Under the pieces are notes generated by a model that was not told the DNA's origin, made no database searches, and saw nothing but the letters and a program-made list of their open reading frames with translations. The position numbers and the translations under genes are program-made. Below are positions 19,101 through 28,655 of a DNA stretch of 64,000 nt, piece by piece (position 1 is the first letter of the stretch; every line of letters begins with the position of its first letter). The stretch is from NCBI GenBank assembly GCA_963847675.1, contig CAWKAP010000004.1, positions 310,001-374,000 of the forward strand, in the 5' to 3' direction. The stretch is from JADJWR01 sp963847675 (GTDB lineage Bacteria > Pseudomonadota > Gammaproteobacteria > Burkholderiales > Burkholderiaceae_F).

Positions 19101-19853
19101 CTAGCCGCGACCCACGAACGGCATGTTGGTGGCCATGATGGTCATGAACTGCACGTTCGACTCCAGCGGCAGGCCGGCCATGAAGACCACCGACTGCGCC
19201 ACGTGCTCGACGTCCATGCGTGGCTCCACCGCGATGCGGCCGTCGGCCTGCTGGACGCCTTTCGTCATCCGCTCGGTCATCTCGGTGGCCGCGTTGCCGA
19301 TGTCGATCTGTCCACAGGCGATGTTGAACGGCCGGTTATCGAGCGACAGGCACTTGGTGAGCCCGGTGACGGCGTGCTTGGTCGCCGTATAGGCGGTCGA
19401 GTTCGGCCGCGGCGCGTGCGACGAGATGGAGCCGTTGTTGATGATGCGGCCGCCCTGCGGCTGTTGCTTCTTCATGTGCTTCACCGCCTGCCGCGCACAC
19501 AGGAACGACCCGGTGAGGTTGGCGTCGACCACCGTCTGCCACTGCTCGACGCTCAGTTCGTCGATGGGCACCGCCGGCGCGCCGGTGCCGGCGTTGTTGA
19601 ACAGCAGGTCGACGCGGCCGAAGCGCTGCACCGTCGCGTCGAAGAGCCGCTCGACCGCGGCGGGATCGGTGACGTCGCAGGGGAAGACCAGCGTTTCCGA
19701 AGCGGCCGCGGCGGCGGTCGCCTCCAGCGCGTCCTTCCGGCGCCCGGCCAGCGCCACGACGAAGCCGGCGCGGGACAGCGCCAGCGAAACCGCGCGACCA
19801 ATGCCGGTGCCGGCGCCGGTGACCACCGCGACCTTGCGTGCTTGCTCACTCAT
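19101..19853 (-). CDS. SDR-family NAD(P)-dependent oxidoreductase
   Basis: Classical short-chain dehydrogenase of 250 residues. It has the nucleotide-binding motif VVTGAGTGIGRAVSLAL, NNAG at ~87, and a catalytic Ser (NGSISSHAP) with YTATKHAVTGL (Tyr-x3-Lys). Arg-rich loops after strand 2 (AGRRKDALEA) favour NADP(H). Cytoplasmic; the physiological substrate cannot be told from the sequence or neighbours. Confidence 0.9.
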   Translation of the reverse strand: MSEQARKVAVVTGAGTGIGRAVSLALSRAGFVVALAGRRKDALEATAAAAASETLVFPCDVTDPAAVERLFDATVQRFGRVDLLFNNAGTGAPAVPIDELSVEQWQTVVDANLTGSFLCARQAVKHMKKQQPQGGRIINNGSISSHAPRPNSTAYTATKHAVTGLTKCLSLDNRPFNIACGQIDIGNAATEMTERMTKGVQQADGRIAVEPRMDVEHVAQSVVFMAGLPLESNVQFMTIMATNMPFVGRG

Positions 19854-19942
19854 CGTTCTTCTCCTCGATCGGTTCGGGCGAGCCGCGAGCTTATCGGCTC
19901 GCGCGCGCCGTTGCAGCGGCGCCTGCCGCTAAGCTTTCGCCC

Positions 19943-20518
19943 ATGGATCCGAGCGTGCTGGCGGCGATCGCAAAGTGGCCCGACGTGCCTGACGTCTTCG
20001 GCTGGCTGTCGCTCAGCGCGCGCGGCGAGTGGCGGCTGCGCGGGGCGCCGATCGCCAATCCGGCGATATGCGAATTCATCGGCCGCAACTACGCCGCGGA
20101 CGAGCGCGGCCGCTGGTTCTTCCAGAACGGCCCGCAGCGCGTGTACGTGACGCTCGAACTCGCGCCGTGGGTCTATCGCGTGCAGCCCGATGGCGGGCTG
20201 CACGCGTTCACCGGACTCGCTCCGCGCCAGCTTCAGGCCGCCGCGCTGGTCGATGGCGCCGCGTTCGTTCTGCTGACCGACCTCGGTGCCGGCAACATCG
20301 ATGACCGGGATGCTGCGCAATTTCTGTCGGCACTGGCGGACGGCGACGGGCGATCGCTCGACGGCGCCGCGCTGGAGGACGCGCTTGGCGGCGATCAGCC
20401 GGTCTTTGTCGCCGCTGCGCGCCTGGGGCTGGGCGCCGCGCTCGTGCCGCTGCGGCGCATGGCGCCGCCGGAGTTAGAGGCGGCGTTCGACTTCCACCGC
20501 CGACCGGCGCCCGGCTGA
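19943..20518 (+). CDS. Conserved hypothetical DUF2946-like protein
   Basis: A 191-residue soluble protein with no signal peptide. Its start, SVLAAIAKWPDVPDVFGWLSLS, and the middle block FIGRNYAADERGRWFFQNGPQRVYVTLE resemble a family of burkholderial proteins often annotated as DUF2946; I am unsure of that label. It may bind a small ligand, but no catalytic motif is visible. It is divergent from the SDR and ends head-on with the reductase gene. Confidence 0.65.
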   Translation: MDPSVLAAIAKWPDVPDVFGWLSLSARGEWRLRGAPIANPAICEFIGRNYAADERGRWFFQNGPQRVYVTLELAPWVYRVQPDGGLHAFTGLAPRQLQAAALVDGAAFVLLTDLGAGNIDDRDAAQFLSALADGDGRSLDGAALEDALGGDQPVFVAAARLGLGAALVPLRRMAPPELEAAFDFHRRPAPG

Positions 20519-20525
20519 AGCGCGT

Positions 20526-21618
20526 TCAGTCGAACACCGGCGTCTCGACGCCGAGCACCTTGTGCAGCTTGGGGCTGGTGGTGGTGTACTGCAGGTGGAT
20601 CTTCCTGTCTGGGAACACGTAGCTGGCCGCGCCGAAGGCGGCGAGCGCCGCCTCGTGGAACCCGGACAGGATCAGCTTCTTCTTGCCCGGATAGGTGTTG
20701 ATGTCGCCGACGGCGAAGATGCCGGGCACGTCGGTCTCGAACTTCTCGGTGTCGACGACGATCTGCTTGCGCTCCAGGGCGAGGCCCCAGTGCGCGATCG
20801 GCCCGAGCTTCGGCGACAGGCCGAAGAAGACCAGCAGCACGTCGAGGGGCACGCGGCGGGTGACACCGTCGGGCGAGGTCACGCGGATCTCGGTCATGCG
20901 GCCGTCGCGCTCCTCGAAGCCGGAGACCGTGCCGATCGATGAACTGCATCTCGTGGTTGTCGACGAGCTCGCGCATCTTCGAAACCGACGCCGGCGCGGC
21001 GCGGAAACCGTCGCGTCGGTGCAGCAGGATCACGCTCTCCGCCTGGCCGACGAGGTTCAAGGTCCAGTCCAGCGCGGAGTCACCGCCGCCGCAGATGACC
21101 AGGTTCTTCCCTTGAAACTGCGCCGGATCCTTGACGCGATAGTGAAGCTGCGCGCCGTGGAACCTGTCGATGCCGTCGACCTTCAGCAGGCGCGGCTGGA
21201 AGCTGCCGACACCGGCGGCGATGAAAACGGTCCTCGTCAGGAAGCGCGTGCCGGCGGACGTCTGCACGTAGAAACGGCCGTCGCCCATCCTCTTGAGGCT
21301 CGTCACTTCCTGGCCGAGATGGAAAGTCGCGCCGAACGGCTCGATCTGCTTCATCAGCGCGTCGGTCAGTTCCTGCCCGGTGCACACCGGCACCGCCGGG
21401 ATGTCGTAGATCGGCTTGTCGGGATACAGCTCGACGCACTGCCCGCCGACGTAGGCGAGCGAATCGATCACCTGGGCGCGGATCTCGAGCAGGCCGAGTT
21501 CGAAGACCTGGAACAGTCCGACCGGGCCGGCGCCGACGATCACCGCGTCGGTTTCGATCGGCGCCGGTCTGCCGGCGCCGTGCGGCACGTCGGCAGCGTG
21601 ATGAGAATGCGTATCCAT
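20526..21618 (-). CDS. Ferredoxin/flavodoxin--NADP+ reductase, thioredoxin-reductase-like (one frameshift)
   Basis: FAD- and NADPH-binding reductase that supplies electrons to ferredoxin or flavodoxin, of the TrxR-like (type 2) class that lacks the CxxC active site. FAD site AVIVGAGPVGLFQVFELG at ~25, YVGGQCVELYPDKPIYDIP, NADPH site NLVICGGGDSALDWTLNL, and FAVGDINTYPGKKKLILSGFHEAALAAFGA at the C-terminus. The frame breaks at ~20937: removing one G restores NHEMQFIIGTVSGFEERDGR. With the correction the protein is about 363 residues, normal for the family. Confidence 0.9.
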
Positions 21619-21720
21619 CGAGAAGGCTATCGGGCGGGCAGAGAAAGAGCAGGCGCGATTTTCGCCGATTTCCGCGGTCGCCTCAGGTGGCGCACGCGCC
21701 GGCTGGCGACAGCCAGCGCT

Positions 21721-23268
21721 TCAGTTCCGGCCGCGCTTGTCTTCGTCCGGCGGCGCGCGCCCGTCGCGGGCGAGCTGCCCGCGGGCCTCGCGCAGCTGCT
21801 GGTTGAGCTGGCGCAGCCGCGCCTCGACTTCGGACATCGTGTAGAAGTCGGCGTCGTTGGCACGGCGTGCCAGTTGCAGCTGGTCGATCGCACCCGGCGT
21901 TGCGCCGAGCAGCAGATACAGCTCGGCCGTGGCCTGGTGCTGCAGCGTGCGGCGTCCGAGCCGCTCGTAGCTCCTTGCGAGCAATTCGTACAGGCGCGGG
22001 TCGCTGCGCGAGACCGCGAGCTGGTCGCGCAGGTAGGCGATCAGTTCCTCGTGCTTGTCGCTCTTCTGCAGCAGGTTTGCGTAGTGCAGCGCCGTCAGCC
22101 TCGACAGCGGATAGCGGGTGGCGGCCTCGCGCGCCAGTCGCACGGCCTCGGCGCGTCCCGCTTCGTCGCGAGCGGCGGCGAACATCGTCTGCGAAACCAG
22201 CTTGTCGAGCATCGGCGACGGTGCCTGGCTCGAGCGGCGCGCCTTGGCGGCGGCGTCGAGCGCGGCGGCGTGCTCGTTCAGCATGGAGCTTGCCAGCGCC
22301 AGCCCGTAATAGGCCCCGGCCACCGACGCGGCACTGCCGCCTTCGATCTGGCTGCGGAAGTGCAGCGCCGAGTCGCGCAGGCCCTGCGGGCTTTCATCCT
22401 GCAGCACGCGCAGCCGCGCGCGCACGAGGTGAAAGTCGATCGAGTCAGGTCGTTGCCGCACGCGTGCTTCACGTGCGCGATTCTGGATGTCGCTCAGGCG
22501 CTCGACGGTCAGCGGGTGGGTGCGCAGATACTCGGGGGCGGCGCTCTCGTACACGCGCGTGCCCTGCTGCAGCCGCGTGAAGAAACTGGCCATGCCGGCG
22601 GGGTCGAAGCCGGCGCCGAGCAGGATCTGGAAGCCGACCCGGTCGGCTTCGCGCTCGGCCTCGCGCGAGAAGTTCAGCTGCTGCTGCACGGCCGCGGCCT
22701 GCCCGGCCATGATCGCCGCCTGCGTCAGGTCGCCGCTCGAGGACGAGCCGCTGCGCGCCGCGAGCAGCGCGAGCAGCAGCGCGCCGATGGCGATGAAGCT
22801 GCCTTCGCGCTGCTTGGCCAGCATGCGGGCGATGTGGCGCTGCTCGACGTGGCCGATCTCGTGCGCCAGCACCGAGGCCAGCTCGGACTCGTTCACTGCG
22901 CCGAGCACGAGGCCGCTGTGCACGCCGATGAAACCGCCGGGCAGCGCGAAGGCGTTGAGCATCGGATCGCGCATGGCGAAGAATTCGAAGTCCGAAAAGC
23001 GCGCCGGGCTCGCCGCGACGAGCCGGAAGCCGAGCGAATTCAGGTAGTCGAACGTGTCCGGATCGGGCAGGTACGCGGGATCGCGCCGCGCCTGGAGCAT
23101 GATCTGTTCGCCAAGGCGGCGCTCGTTGGCGGGCGAAAGATCGTCGGCGGTGACGTCACCGAGAGCCGGCAGGTCTGCCATCTGGGCGCGCGCCGGGGCA
23201 ATCCCGCCGGGCGCAGCAAGCGCGCAGGAGAGAAGGGTGACGATCAGTCGACGGGCAAAGCCGGGCAC
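21721..23268 (-). CDS. BepA-like periplasmic M48 metalloprotease with TPR region
   Basis: Periplasmic zinc protease/chaperone of the BepA (YfgC) type, involved in outer-membrane protein quality control. The GTG at 23268 gives a compact signal peptide (FARRLIVTLLSCALAAPGG...ARA). The catalytic HEIGHVEQRH is at ~136-145, the third ligand is in SREAEREADRVG, and helical TPR-like repeats fill the C-terminal half. An upstream in-frame ATG at 23352 was not chosen: those 28 codons include CTA, TCA, ATA and ACA, unlike the gene. About 515 residues. Confidence 0.88.
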   Translation of the reverse strand: MPGFARRLIVTLLSCALAAPGGIAPARAQMADLPALGDVTADDLSPANERRLGEQIMLQARRDPAYLPDPDTFDYLNSLGFRLVAASPARFSDFEFFAMRDPMLNAFALPGGFIGVHSGLVLGAVNESELASVLAHEIGHVEQRHIARMLAKQREGSFIAIGALLLALLAARSGSSSSGDLTQAAIMAGQAAAVQQQLNFSREAEREADRVGFQILLGAGFDPAGMASFFTRLQQGTRVYESAAPEYLRTHPLTVERLSDIQNRAREARVRQRPDSIDFHLVRARLRVLQDESPQGLRDSALHFRSQIEGGSAASVAGAYYGLALASSMLNEHAAALDAAAKARRSSQAPSPMLDKLVSQTMFAAARDEAGRAEAVRLAREAATRYPLSRLTALHYANLLQKSDKHEELIAYLRDQLAVSRSDPRLYELLARSYERLGRRTLQHQATAELYLLLGATPGAIDQLQLARRANDADFYTMSEVEARLRQLNQQLREARGQLARDGRAPPDEDKRGRN

Positions 23269-23431
23269 GGAGGCTGTTGCAGGACGCGCGGCAGGGCGCA
23301 GCGCTATGCGTTTGTATGATAGATGCAAGCTCAGACCGCCCGGGCTCTCCATTCGTTCCGGCTTGTAACCGATTGCGCAGGCCGGCCCTCGACAAGGGCA
23401 GGTGTTCCGCGCATTGCGGGAAGGCAGTCCC

Positions 23432-23914
23432 ATGAATCCACTGACCCATTTCGACGCCAACGGTGATGCGCACATGGTCGATGTCGGCGACAAGCCGCTT
23501 ACGCACCGGGTTGCGGTGGCCGCCGGTCGCATCCGCATGTCGCCCATGACGCTGGACCTGATCCGTTCCGGCACGACGAAGAAGGGCGACGTGCTCGGCG
23601 TGGCGCGAATCGCCGCCATCCAGGGCGCGAAGAGGGCCAGCGAACTGATCCCGCTGTGCCATCCGCTGTCGATCACGCGGGTTGCGGTCGACTTTTCCCT
23701 CGACAGCGAGACGAGCAGCGTGCAGTGCACCGCGCGCGTGGAAACGCGCGGCCAGACCGGCGTGGAGATGGAGGCGCTCACCGCGGTGCAGATCGGCCTG
23801 CTGACCGTCTACGACATGGTCAAGAGCGCCGACCGTGGCATGGTGATCGAGTCGGTGCGCCTGCTCGAGAAGCACGGCGGCAGGAGCGGAAGCTTCGTCG
23901 CCGACGCAGAATGA
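23432..23914 (+). CDS. moaC: Cyclic pyranopterin monophosphate synthase
   Basis: Second step of molybdenum cofactor synthesis (with MoaA, converts GTP to cPMP). The full-length 160-residue protein has MVDVGDKPLTHRVAVAAG, the TKKGDVLGVARIAAIQGAKRASELIPLCHPL block, and GVEMEALTAVQIGLLTVYDMVKSADRGM, including the active-site residues of the conserved C-terminal helix. No other moa gene is in the window. Divergent from the metalloprotease. Confidence 0.96.
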   Translation: MNPLTHFDANGDAHMVDVGDKPLTHRVAVAAGRIRMSPMTLDLIRSGTTKKGDVLGVARIAAIQGAKRASELIPLCHPLSITRVAVDFSLDSETSSVQCTARVETRGQTGVEMEALTAVQIGLLTVYDMVKSADRGMVIESVRLLEKHGGRSGSFVADAE

Positions 23915-23965
23915 CAAGGCGCGCTGCGGCCGGGGGCCGCGGCGGCGATTGAGGAATCGACCGGC

Positions 23966-24802
23966 ATGACCGAGAACGTTTCGCTCGGCGAACGCATCGC
24001 CCAGCTTTCCGGCCTGCTGTTCGATGCCGGCATGACCTACCTGCCGAGCATCGTCGGCGCCGTGCTGCTGCTGATGCTCGGCTGGGTCCTGGCCAGGATC
24101 CTGCAGGCAGTGGCGCAGCGGACGCTGTCGCTGGTCGAGGCCACGCTGGCACGCGTGCTCGGCGAGGGCCGCGCGTCGCGGCTGCGGCTGGCGCGCTCGG
24201 CCAACGTGCTGGGCACGATCGTCTTCTGGGCGGTGATGCTGTTCTTCGTCACCGCGGCCACGCAGGTGCTCGGGCTGGCCACCTTCACGCAGTGGCTGGC
24301 GCGCCTGCTCGAATACCTGCCGACCCTGTTGGCCGGCTTGCTGATCGTCATCGCCGGCTACCTGCTGTCGCGCTTTGCTGCCGACCTCATCCTGACCACG
24401 GCCGGCCGCATTGCGCCCGCGCAGCGCACGGTCGTGGCGCGCGCCGCACAGCTGACGATCCTGATCGGCGCGATCCTGATCGGTGCCGACCAGATCGGCA
24501 TCAAGGTCACGTTCCTCGCCATCTTCGCCGCCGCGGCGCTGCTGGCGGTCGCCGGCGGCGTGATCGTTGCCACCAGCCTCGGAGCACGAACGCACGTCGC
24601 CAACCTGATCGGCGCGCACCAGTCGCGGCAGTCGTTCGCCGTCGGCCAGACGATCCGCGTAGCCGGTCATGAGGGGCGGATCCTCGAGATGACCGCGGCT
24701 TCGGTCGTGCTCGAAACCGAAGGCGGACGGCTGACCCTGCCCGGCCGCATGTTCAGCGAGGACGCCGTGCTGCTGGTCGCACGCGGGAGCGATGGTGACT
24801 GA
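23966..24802 (+). CDS. MscS-like (conserved TM helix) membrane protein
   Basis: Inner-membrane protein (278 residues) with about five helices. The repeated SIVGAVLLLMLGWVLARILQ and PTLLAGLLIVIAGYLLSRFAADLI are the conserved TM-helix repeats of small mechanosensitive-channel-like proteins. AALLAVAGGVIVATSLGARTHVANLIGA resembles the pore-lining helix, followed by a short beta domain (FAVGQTIRVAGHEGRILEMTAASVVLE). It overlaps the next gene by 11 bases and is therefore coupled to the MgtE-type genes, suggesting a role in ion or magnesium homeostasis (inference). Confidence 0.82.
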   Translation: MTENVSLGERIAQLSGLLFDAGMTYLPSIVGAVLLLMLGWVLARILQAVAQRTLSLVEATLARVLGEGRASRLRLARSANVLGTIVFWAVMLFFVTAATQVLGLATFTQWLARLLEYLPTLLAGLLIVIAGYLLSRFAADLILTTAGRIAPAQRTVVARAAQLTILIGAILIGADQIGIKVTFLAIFAAAALLAVAGGVIVATSLGARTHVANLIGAHQSRQSFAVGQTIRVAGHEGRILEMTAASVVLETEGGRLTLPGRMFSEDAVLLVARGSDGD

Positions 24803-25628
24803 GCTCGACGACCTGACGCACGCCTTCGTCGCCGCGCATCCGGTCGACGCGGCGCGCGAGCTCGAGCGGCTGGACGCGCACGACGTCGCGGCGCTCTTCG
24901 AACAGGCGCCGGCGCGCCTGTCGGCGCCGGTGCTCGAGGCGATGATGCCGCCGGTGGCGGCGCGTTGCCTCTCGATCGTCACGGCCGCGCGCGCGGCGCT
25001 GCTGCTCGGCGAGCTCGGCGCGCCATCGGCGGCAAGCATCCTGCGGCAGATGGCCGAGCCGCAGCGCAAGGCGCTGCTCGATGCGCTGCCGACCGCCGCC
25101 TCGCTCGCCTGTCGGGTGCTGCTGCGCTATCCGGAGGATGCCATCGGTGCCCTGGTCGACACGTCGGTCGTCGCGCTGCCGGCGGGAGCGACCGCCGCCG
25201 AGGCCCTCTCCGCCGTGAGACACCGCGAGGCCGAGACCGCCACCGACGTCTACGTGATCGGCGACGACCACCGGCTGCTCGGCGCGGTCGCGCTGCCGGC
25301 GCTGCTGCGCGCGTCTGGCGAGCAGCGCCTGCAGTCAATGCTGCGGCCGGTCGCCACACTGCCGGCGCTGATGCCGCTGGCCGGCGCAATCGAGCACCCG
25401 GCGTGGCGCGAATCGAGCCTGCTGCCGGTGCTCGAACACGGAGGACGTTTTCTGGGTGCCCTCTCCGCAGCGACGCTGCAGCAGGCGGTGGCGGCGCGGC
25501 CGGGGCCGGTCGGTGGCGCCGAGCAGTCGCTGGCCGGCGTGCTGGGCGAGGGTTACTGGTCGGCGGTGTCCGCGCTGGCGCAGGCGATCGTCGCGCTGCT
25601 GCCCGCTCCGGGCGCGAGGAAGGATTGA
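24792..25628 (+). CDS. MgtE-like cytoplasmic-domain protein lacking the channel
   Basis: A 278-residue soluble protein that looks like the regulatory half of MgtE standing alone: helical MgtE-N-like repeats (LFEQAPARLSAPVLEAMMP; LGELGAPSAASILRQMAEPQRKALLDALP), then a degenerate CBS-like pair (VVALPAGATAAEALSAVRHREAETATDVYVIGDDHRLLGAVAL). No transmembrane segment follows. It overlaps both flanking genes (11 bases upstream, TTGA downstream). It could be a partner subunit of the full MgtE immediately downstream or a diverged sensor. Confidence 0.75.
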   Translation: MVTELDDLTHAFVAAHPVDAARELERLDAHDVAALFEQAPARLSAPVLEAMMPPVAARCLSIVTAARAALLLGELGAPSAASILRQMAEPQRKALLDALPTAASLACRVLLRYPEDAIGALVDTSVVALPAGATAAEALSAVRHREAETATDVYVIGDDHRLLGAVALPALLRASGEQRLQSMLRPVATLPALMPLAGAIEHPAWRESSLLPVLEHGGRFLGALSAATLQQAVAARPGPVGGAEQSLAGVLGEGYWSAVSALAQAIVALLPAPGARKD

Positions 25629-26947
25629 GCGAAGCCGTGCTGCCCGCCGTCGCGGCGCTCAGCCGGCGCTTCCTGCTCGACTATCCGCGCGAGGCGGCGC
25701 GGCTGATCGAGAAGATGCCGGCGACGGAGGCCGCGCAGCTGCTGGCCGGGCAGCCGGCGAATGCACTGGTGCGCGTCTGGCAGGCGCTGACGGCCGACTC
25801 GGCGGCGGCGACGCTGCAGGCGCTGCCGCCAGCGCAGGTGCGCACGTTGCTCGCCGAGACCGAACCCGCAGCAGCGGCGGCGGCGCTGGCGCAGTTCGAC
25901 GACGCCGAGCGAAACCGGCTGCTCGGCCAGGTCGACTCGCAGGTGGCCGACGAGCTGCGTGCGCTCCTCGACTACCCCGAGCACGTCGCCGGCCGCATGA
26001 TGGATCCGCGGGTGACTCCGCTGCGGTTGCAGATCACGGTGGGCGAAGCCTTGGCGCGGCTGAAGGGCATCAGGAGCCGGGGCCTGCGTGAACTGTTCGT
26101 CGTCGACGAGCAGATGAAGCTCGTCGGACGGGTCGAGATCCAGGACCTCGCGGTGACCGACGATGCGACACCGCTCGCGCAGGTGATGCGGTCGTTGCTG
26201 GCGGTCGCCAACGACCTCGATCCGCGCGAGGAATTCGTCGAGCGGCTGCAGGCCAAGCCGATCACCGAGCTTCCGGTCGTCAACATCGACGGCCGCTTCG
26301 TCGGCGTGATCCGGCAGGCGGTGCTGCTCGCGGCGCTCGAGCAGGAAACGAGCCTCGACGTGCAACTGATGGTCGGTGCCAGCCGCGACGAGCGCGCGCT
26401 GTCGCCGCCGGGTTTCGCGGTGGCGCGCCGCCTGCCGTGGCTGCAGATCAACCTGCTGACCGCTTTTCTCGCTGCCGCGGTGGTGGGGCTTTTCGAAGGC
26501 ACGATCGCCAAGTTCACCGCGCTGGCGGTCCTGCTGCCGGTGGTGGCCGGCCAGTCGGGCAACGCCGGCGCGCAGGCGCTGGCGGTGACGATGCGGGGGC
26601 TCGCGTTGCGCGAGGTCACGGTGCGGCACTGGCCGCGCATCGTCGGCAAGGAAGCGGTCGTCGGTCTGGCGAACGGGTTGGCGGTGGCGGCCACCACCGC
26701 GCTGGGCGTCTACGTCTGGAGCCGATCGCTCGGTCTCGTGCTGGTGTGCGCGATCGCGATGGTGATCTCGATGCTGGCCGCCGGGCTGGCCGGCGCACTG
26801 GTGCCGGTGCTGCTGCGCCGGTTCGGCCAGGACCCCGCGCTGGCGTCGTCGATCATCCTCACCACGGTGACCGACATCGTCGGCTTTGCCTCGTTCCTCG
26901 GCATCGCGACGCTGCTGGCGAGCCTGCTCGAAGCGGCGCCTGCATAA
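25625..26947 (+). CDS. mgtE: Magnesium transporter MgtE
   Basis: Mg2+-gated channel of the inner membrane. About 440 residues: MgtE-N superhelix (RRFLLDYPREAARLIEKMP..., residues 5-130), two CBS domains (MMDPRVTPLRLQITVGEALARL; DPREEFVERLQAKPITELPVVN), and a five-helix pore domain with VVAGQSGNAGAQALAVTMRGLA lining the Mg2+ path. A TTG at 25625, overlapping the preceding stop (TTGA), is the most likely start by coupling; a GTG at 25637 is an alternative. Confidence 0.92.
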   Translation: MSEAVLPAVAALSRRFLLDYPREAARLIEKMPATEAAQLLAGQPANALVRVWQALTADSAAATLQALPPAQVRTLLAETEPAAAAAALAQFDDAERNRLLGQVDSQVADELRALLDYPEHVAGRMMDPRVTPLRLQITVGEALARLKGIRSRGLRELFVVDEQMKLVGRVEIQDLAVTDDATPLAQVMRSLLAVANDLDPREEFVERLQAKPITELPVVNIDGRFVGVIRQAVLLAALEQETSLDVQLMVGASRDERALSPPGFAVARRLPWLQINLLTAFLAAAVVGLFEGTIAKFTALAVLLPVVAGQSGNAGAQALAVTMRGLALREVTVRHWPRIVGKEAVVGLANGLAVAATTALGVYVWSRSLGLVLVCAIAMVISMLAAGLAGALVPVLLRRFGQDPALASSIILTTVTDIVGFASFLGIATLLASLLEAAPA

Positions 26948-27054
26948 GCATTCGGCCTGCTGCGGCGATCGTGGCGCGCGCTGGCCCTCGACCGGGCCTT
27001 CTTGGCTGACAGTCGTCGCCGCTCCTCATGTCGGGTTGACCGCACGACCTGCGG

Positions 27055-27417
27055 CTAGACAAACGACACACTGACCGTCAAATCCTTCGACCACGCGTAG
27101 CTTGCGAGCGCGCGATTGACCATCTCGGTGACGGAGGCGATGCAGGCCTCCCGCTGTTCCCTGGTCGGCTTCTTCTCGCCGTCGGCTGGCTTCAGCGTGA
27201 TCATGACCTGCTGATTGCTGCTGACGACGGTCACCATGACCCTGACCCGTAACGGCCAGCTGTCCGTGACGATCTTGATGTTTTCGGCGAGGTAAACGCG
27301 CAACCACTCCGCACGCGTCGGCGTATACGGCGCATCGAGATCGGCCGAAAGTGCCTGTCCTGCCGGAAGCAGGATGCAGAGAGCCAATGTCGTCAGTAGC
27401 TTCTTCATCTGGTGCAT
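27055..27417 (-). CDS. Small secreted protein of unknown function
   Basis: A 120-residue protein with a standard signal peptide (LLTTLALCILLPAGQALSA). The mature part includes YTPTRAEWLRVYLAENIKIVTDSW, a beta-rich stretch RVRVMVTVVSSNQQVMITLKPADG and one Cys. No family is recognised. GAGAG lies 4 bases before the ATG at 27417. Its base composition is more AT-rich and its codon use less biased than the neighbours, so it may be a recent arrival. Confidence 0.65.
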   Translation of the reverse strand: MHQMKKLLTTLALCILLPAGQALSADLDAPYTPTRAEWLRVYLAENIKIVTDSWPLRVRVMVTVVSSNQQVMITLKPADGEKKPTREQREACIASVTEMVNRALASYAWSKDLTVSVSFV

Positions 27418-27463
27418 GTTGCTCTCATTGGAAGTGCGGCTTTGCCTCGGTTGCCAGCGGCCG

Positions 27464-28631
27464 TCATATCACGTTGCGTTCCCGCAGCGGACGCTGTTCG
27501 ACGATCCGCTGCGGCGACAGGGGCGCGAGATCGAGGCTGTCGTAACGGCCAAGCGCAACGCGCTCGGCGAGCGCCCTTCCGACCGCCGGCGCCTGCTGGA
27601 TGCCGTGCCCCGAAAAGCCGCAGGCGACGAACGCGTTGGCGCAGCCTGGCAGCGCGCCGACGATACCGTTCTGGTCGAAGGTGTTGTACTCGTAATAGCC
27701 GGCCCAGGCGCCGGTCGCGCGCAACGCCTCGAAGGCCGGCACGCGGCGGGCAAGCGTCGGCCAGATCACGTCGTCGAAGAGGCCGTGGTCGATCGCCTCC
27801 AGCGGCGCATCGTCGATGTCGGCGCCGCGCGGCGGGGCGCCTCCGATGAAGCCGCGCCCTTCGGGCCTGAACCACACGCCGCTCGGGTCGATGACCAGGG
27901 GGCATGCGGGCAGTGCGGCAGGCGAGGTGAACACGAACACGTCGCGCTTGCGCGCGACCACCGGCAGGGTGAAGCCGAGCTGAGCCGCGAGCGGCGCCGA
28001 CCACGCGCCGCCGGCGATGATCAGCGCATCACCGTCGAAGTGGCGGCCGTCGCTGGACGTGCAGACTGCGGAACCTATCGCCGACTTGGTCGATTCGACA
28101 GACGTCCTGGGTCTCGAAGGTCGCTCCGAGTGCGATCGCCTTGCGCCGGAACGCCGTCAGCACCGCGTAGCCGTCGAACCAGCCTTCTCCGCCTTCGCCG
28201 AGCGAGCCCGCGGCGAGATCGTCGGTTGCCAGCCAGGGCAGCCGCGCGTGCAGCGCCTTGGCGTCGAGCAGGCGGGCGGGAACGTTGCAGGCGGCCTGCA
28301 CGGCGTGATTGGCGCACAGGACGTCGAGTCCGGCGCGGGTCGCGAGAAACAGGTAACCGCGCTCGGTCAGGCCGATGTCCGGACGCTCTCCATCGACGGC
28401 CAGTTCATCGCCGATGCGCCGATAGAACTCGAGGCTCGCCTGCGACAGGCGGATGTTGATCTCGGTGGAGAACTGCTGGCGGATCGAACTCGCCGACAGT
28501 GTGCTCGAGGCCCGGCTGTAGGTCGGGTCGCGTTCGAACACCGTCGCGCGTATTCCATGTCGGGCGGCGAGAAAGTACGCCGTGACCGCGCCCATCACGC
28601 CGCCACCGATCACGAGCACGCGCCCGTTCAA
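27464..28631 (-). CDS. FAD-dependent amino-acid oxidoreductase, DAO family (one frameshift)
   Basis: Flavoenzyme of the D-amino-acid oxidase/glycine oxidase superfamily. The N-terminus carries the dinucleotide motif RVLVIGGGVMGAVTAYFLA and VFERDPTYSRASSTLSASSIRQQFS. The C-terminal half has VVARKRDVFVFTSP, and YYEYNTFDQNGIVG...ACGFSGHGIQQAPAVGRALAE, the FAD/substrate-binding end of the family. The frame breaks near 28074; removing one G gives QVGDSSAVCTSSDGRHF. A TTG at 28631 is taken as start; a GTG at 28655 is possible. It is divergent from an ornithine-cyclodeaminase-family gene, implying amino- or imino-acid catabolism. Confidence 0.82.
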
Positions 28632-28640
28632 GCGCGCACA

Positions 28641-28648
28641 CCTAGAAT
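28641..28648 (+). promoter_or_regulatory. Candidate -10 box for leaderless mRNA of the OCD-family gene
   Basis: CCTAGAAT ends 7 bases before the ATG at 28656, so transcription would begin at or next to the start codon. There is no recognisable Shine-Dalgarno between them. Confidence 0.4.
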
Positions 28649-28655
28649 TCCGCAC

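Noticed and set aside
23269..23352. Upstream ATG (23352) as the start of the BepA-like protease
   Set aside because: The extra 28 codons use rare AT-rich codons, lie ahead of a long basic stretch, and would bury the signal peptide; the GTG at 23268 gives a normal signal sequence.
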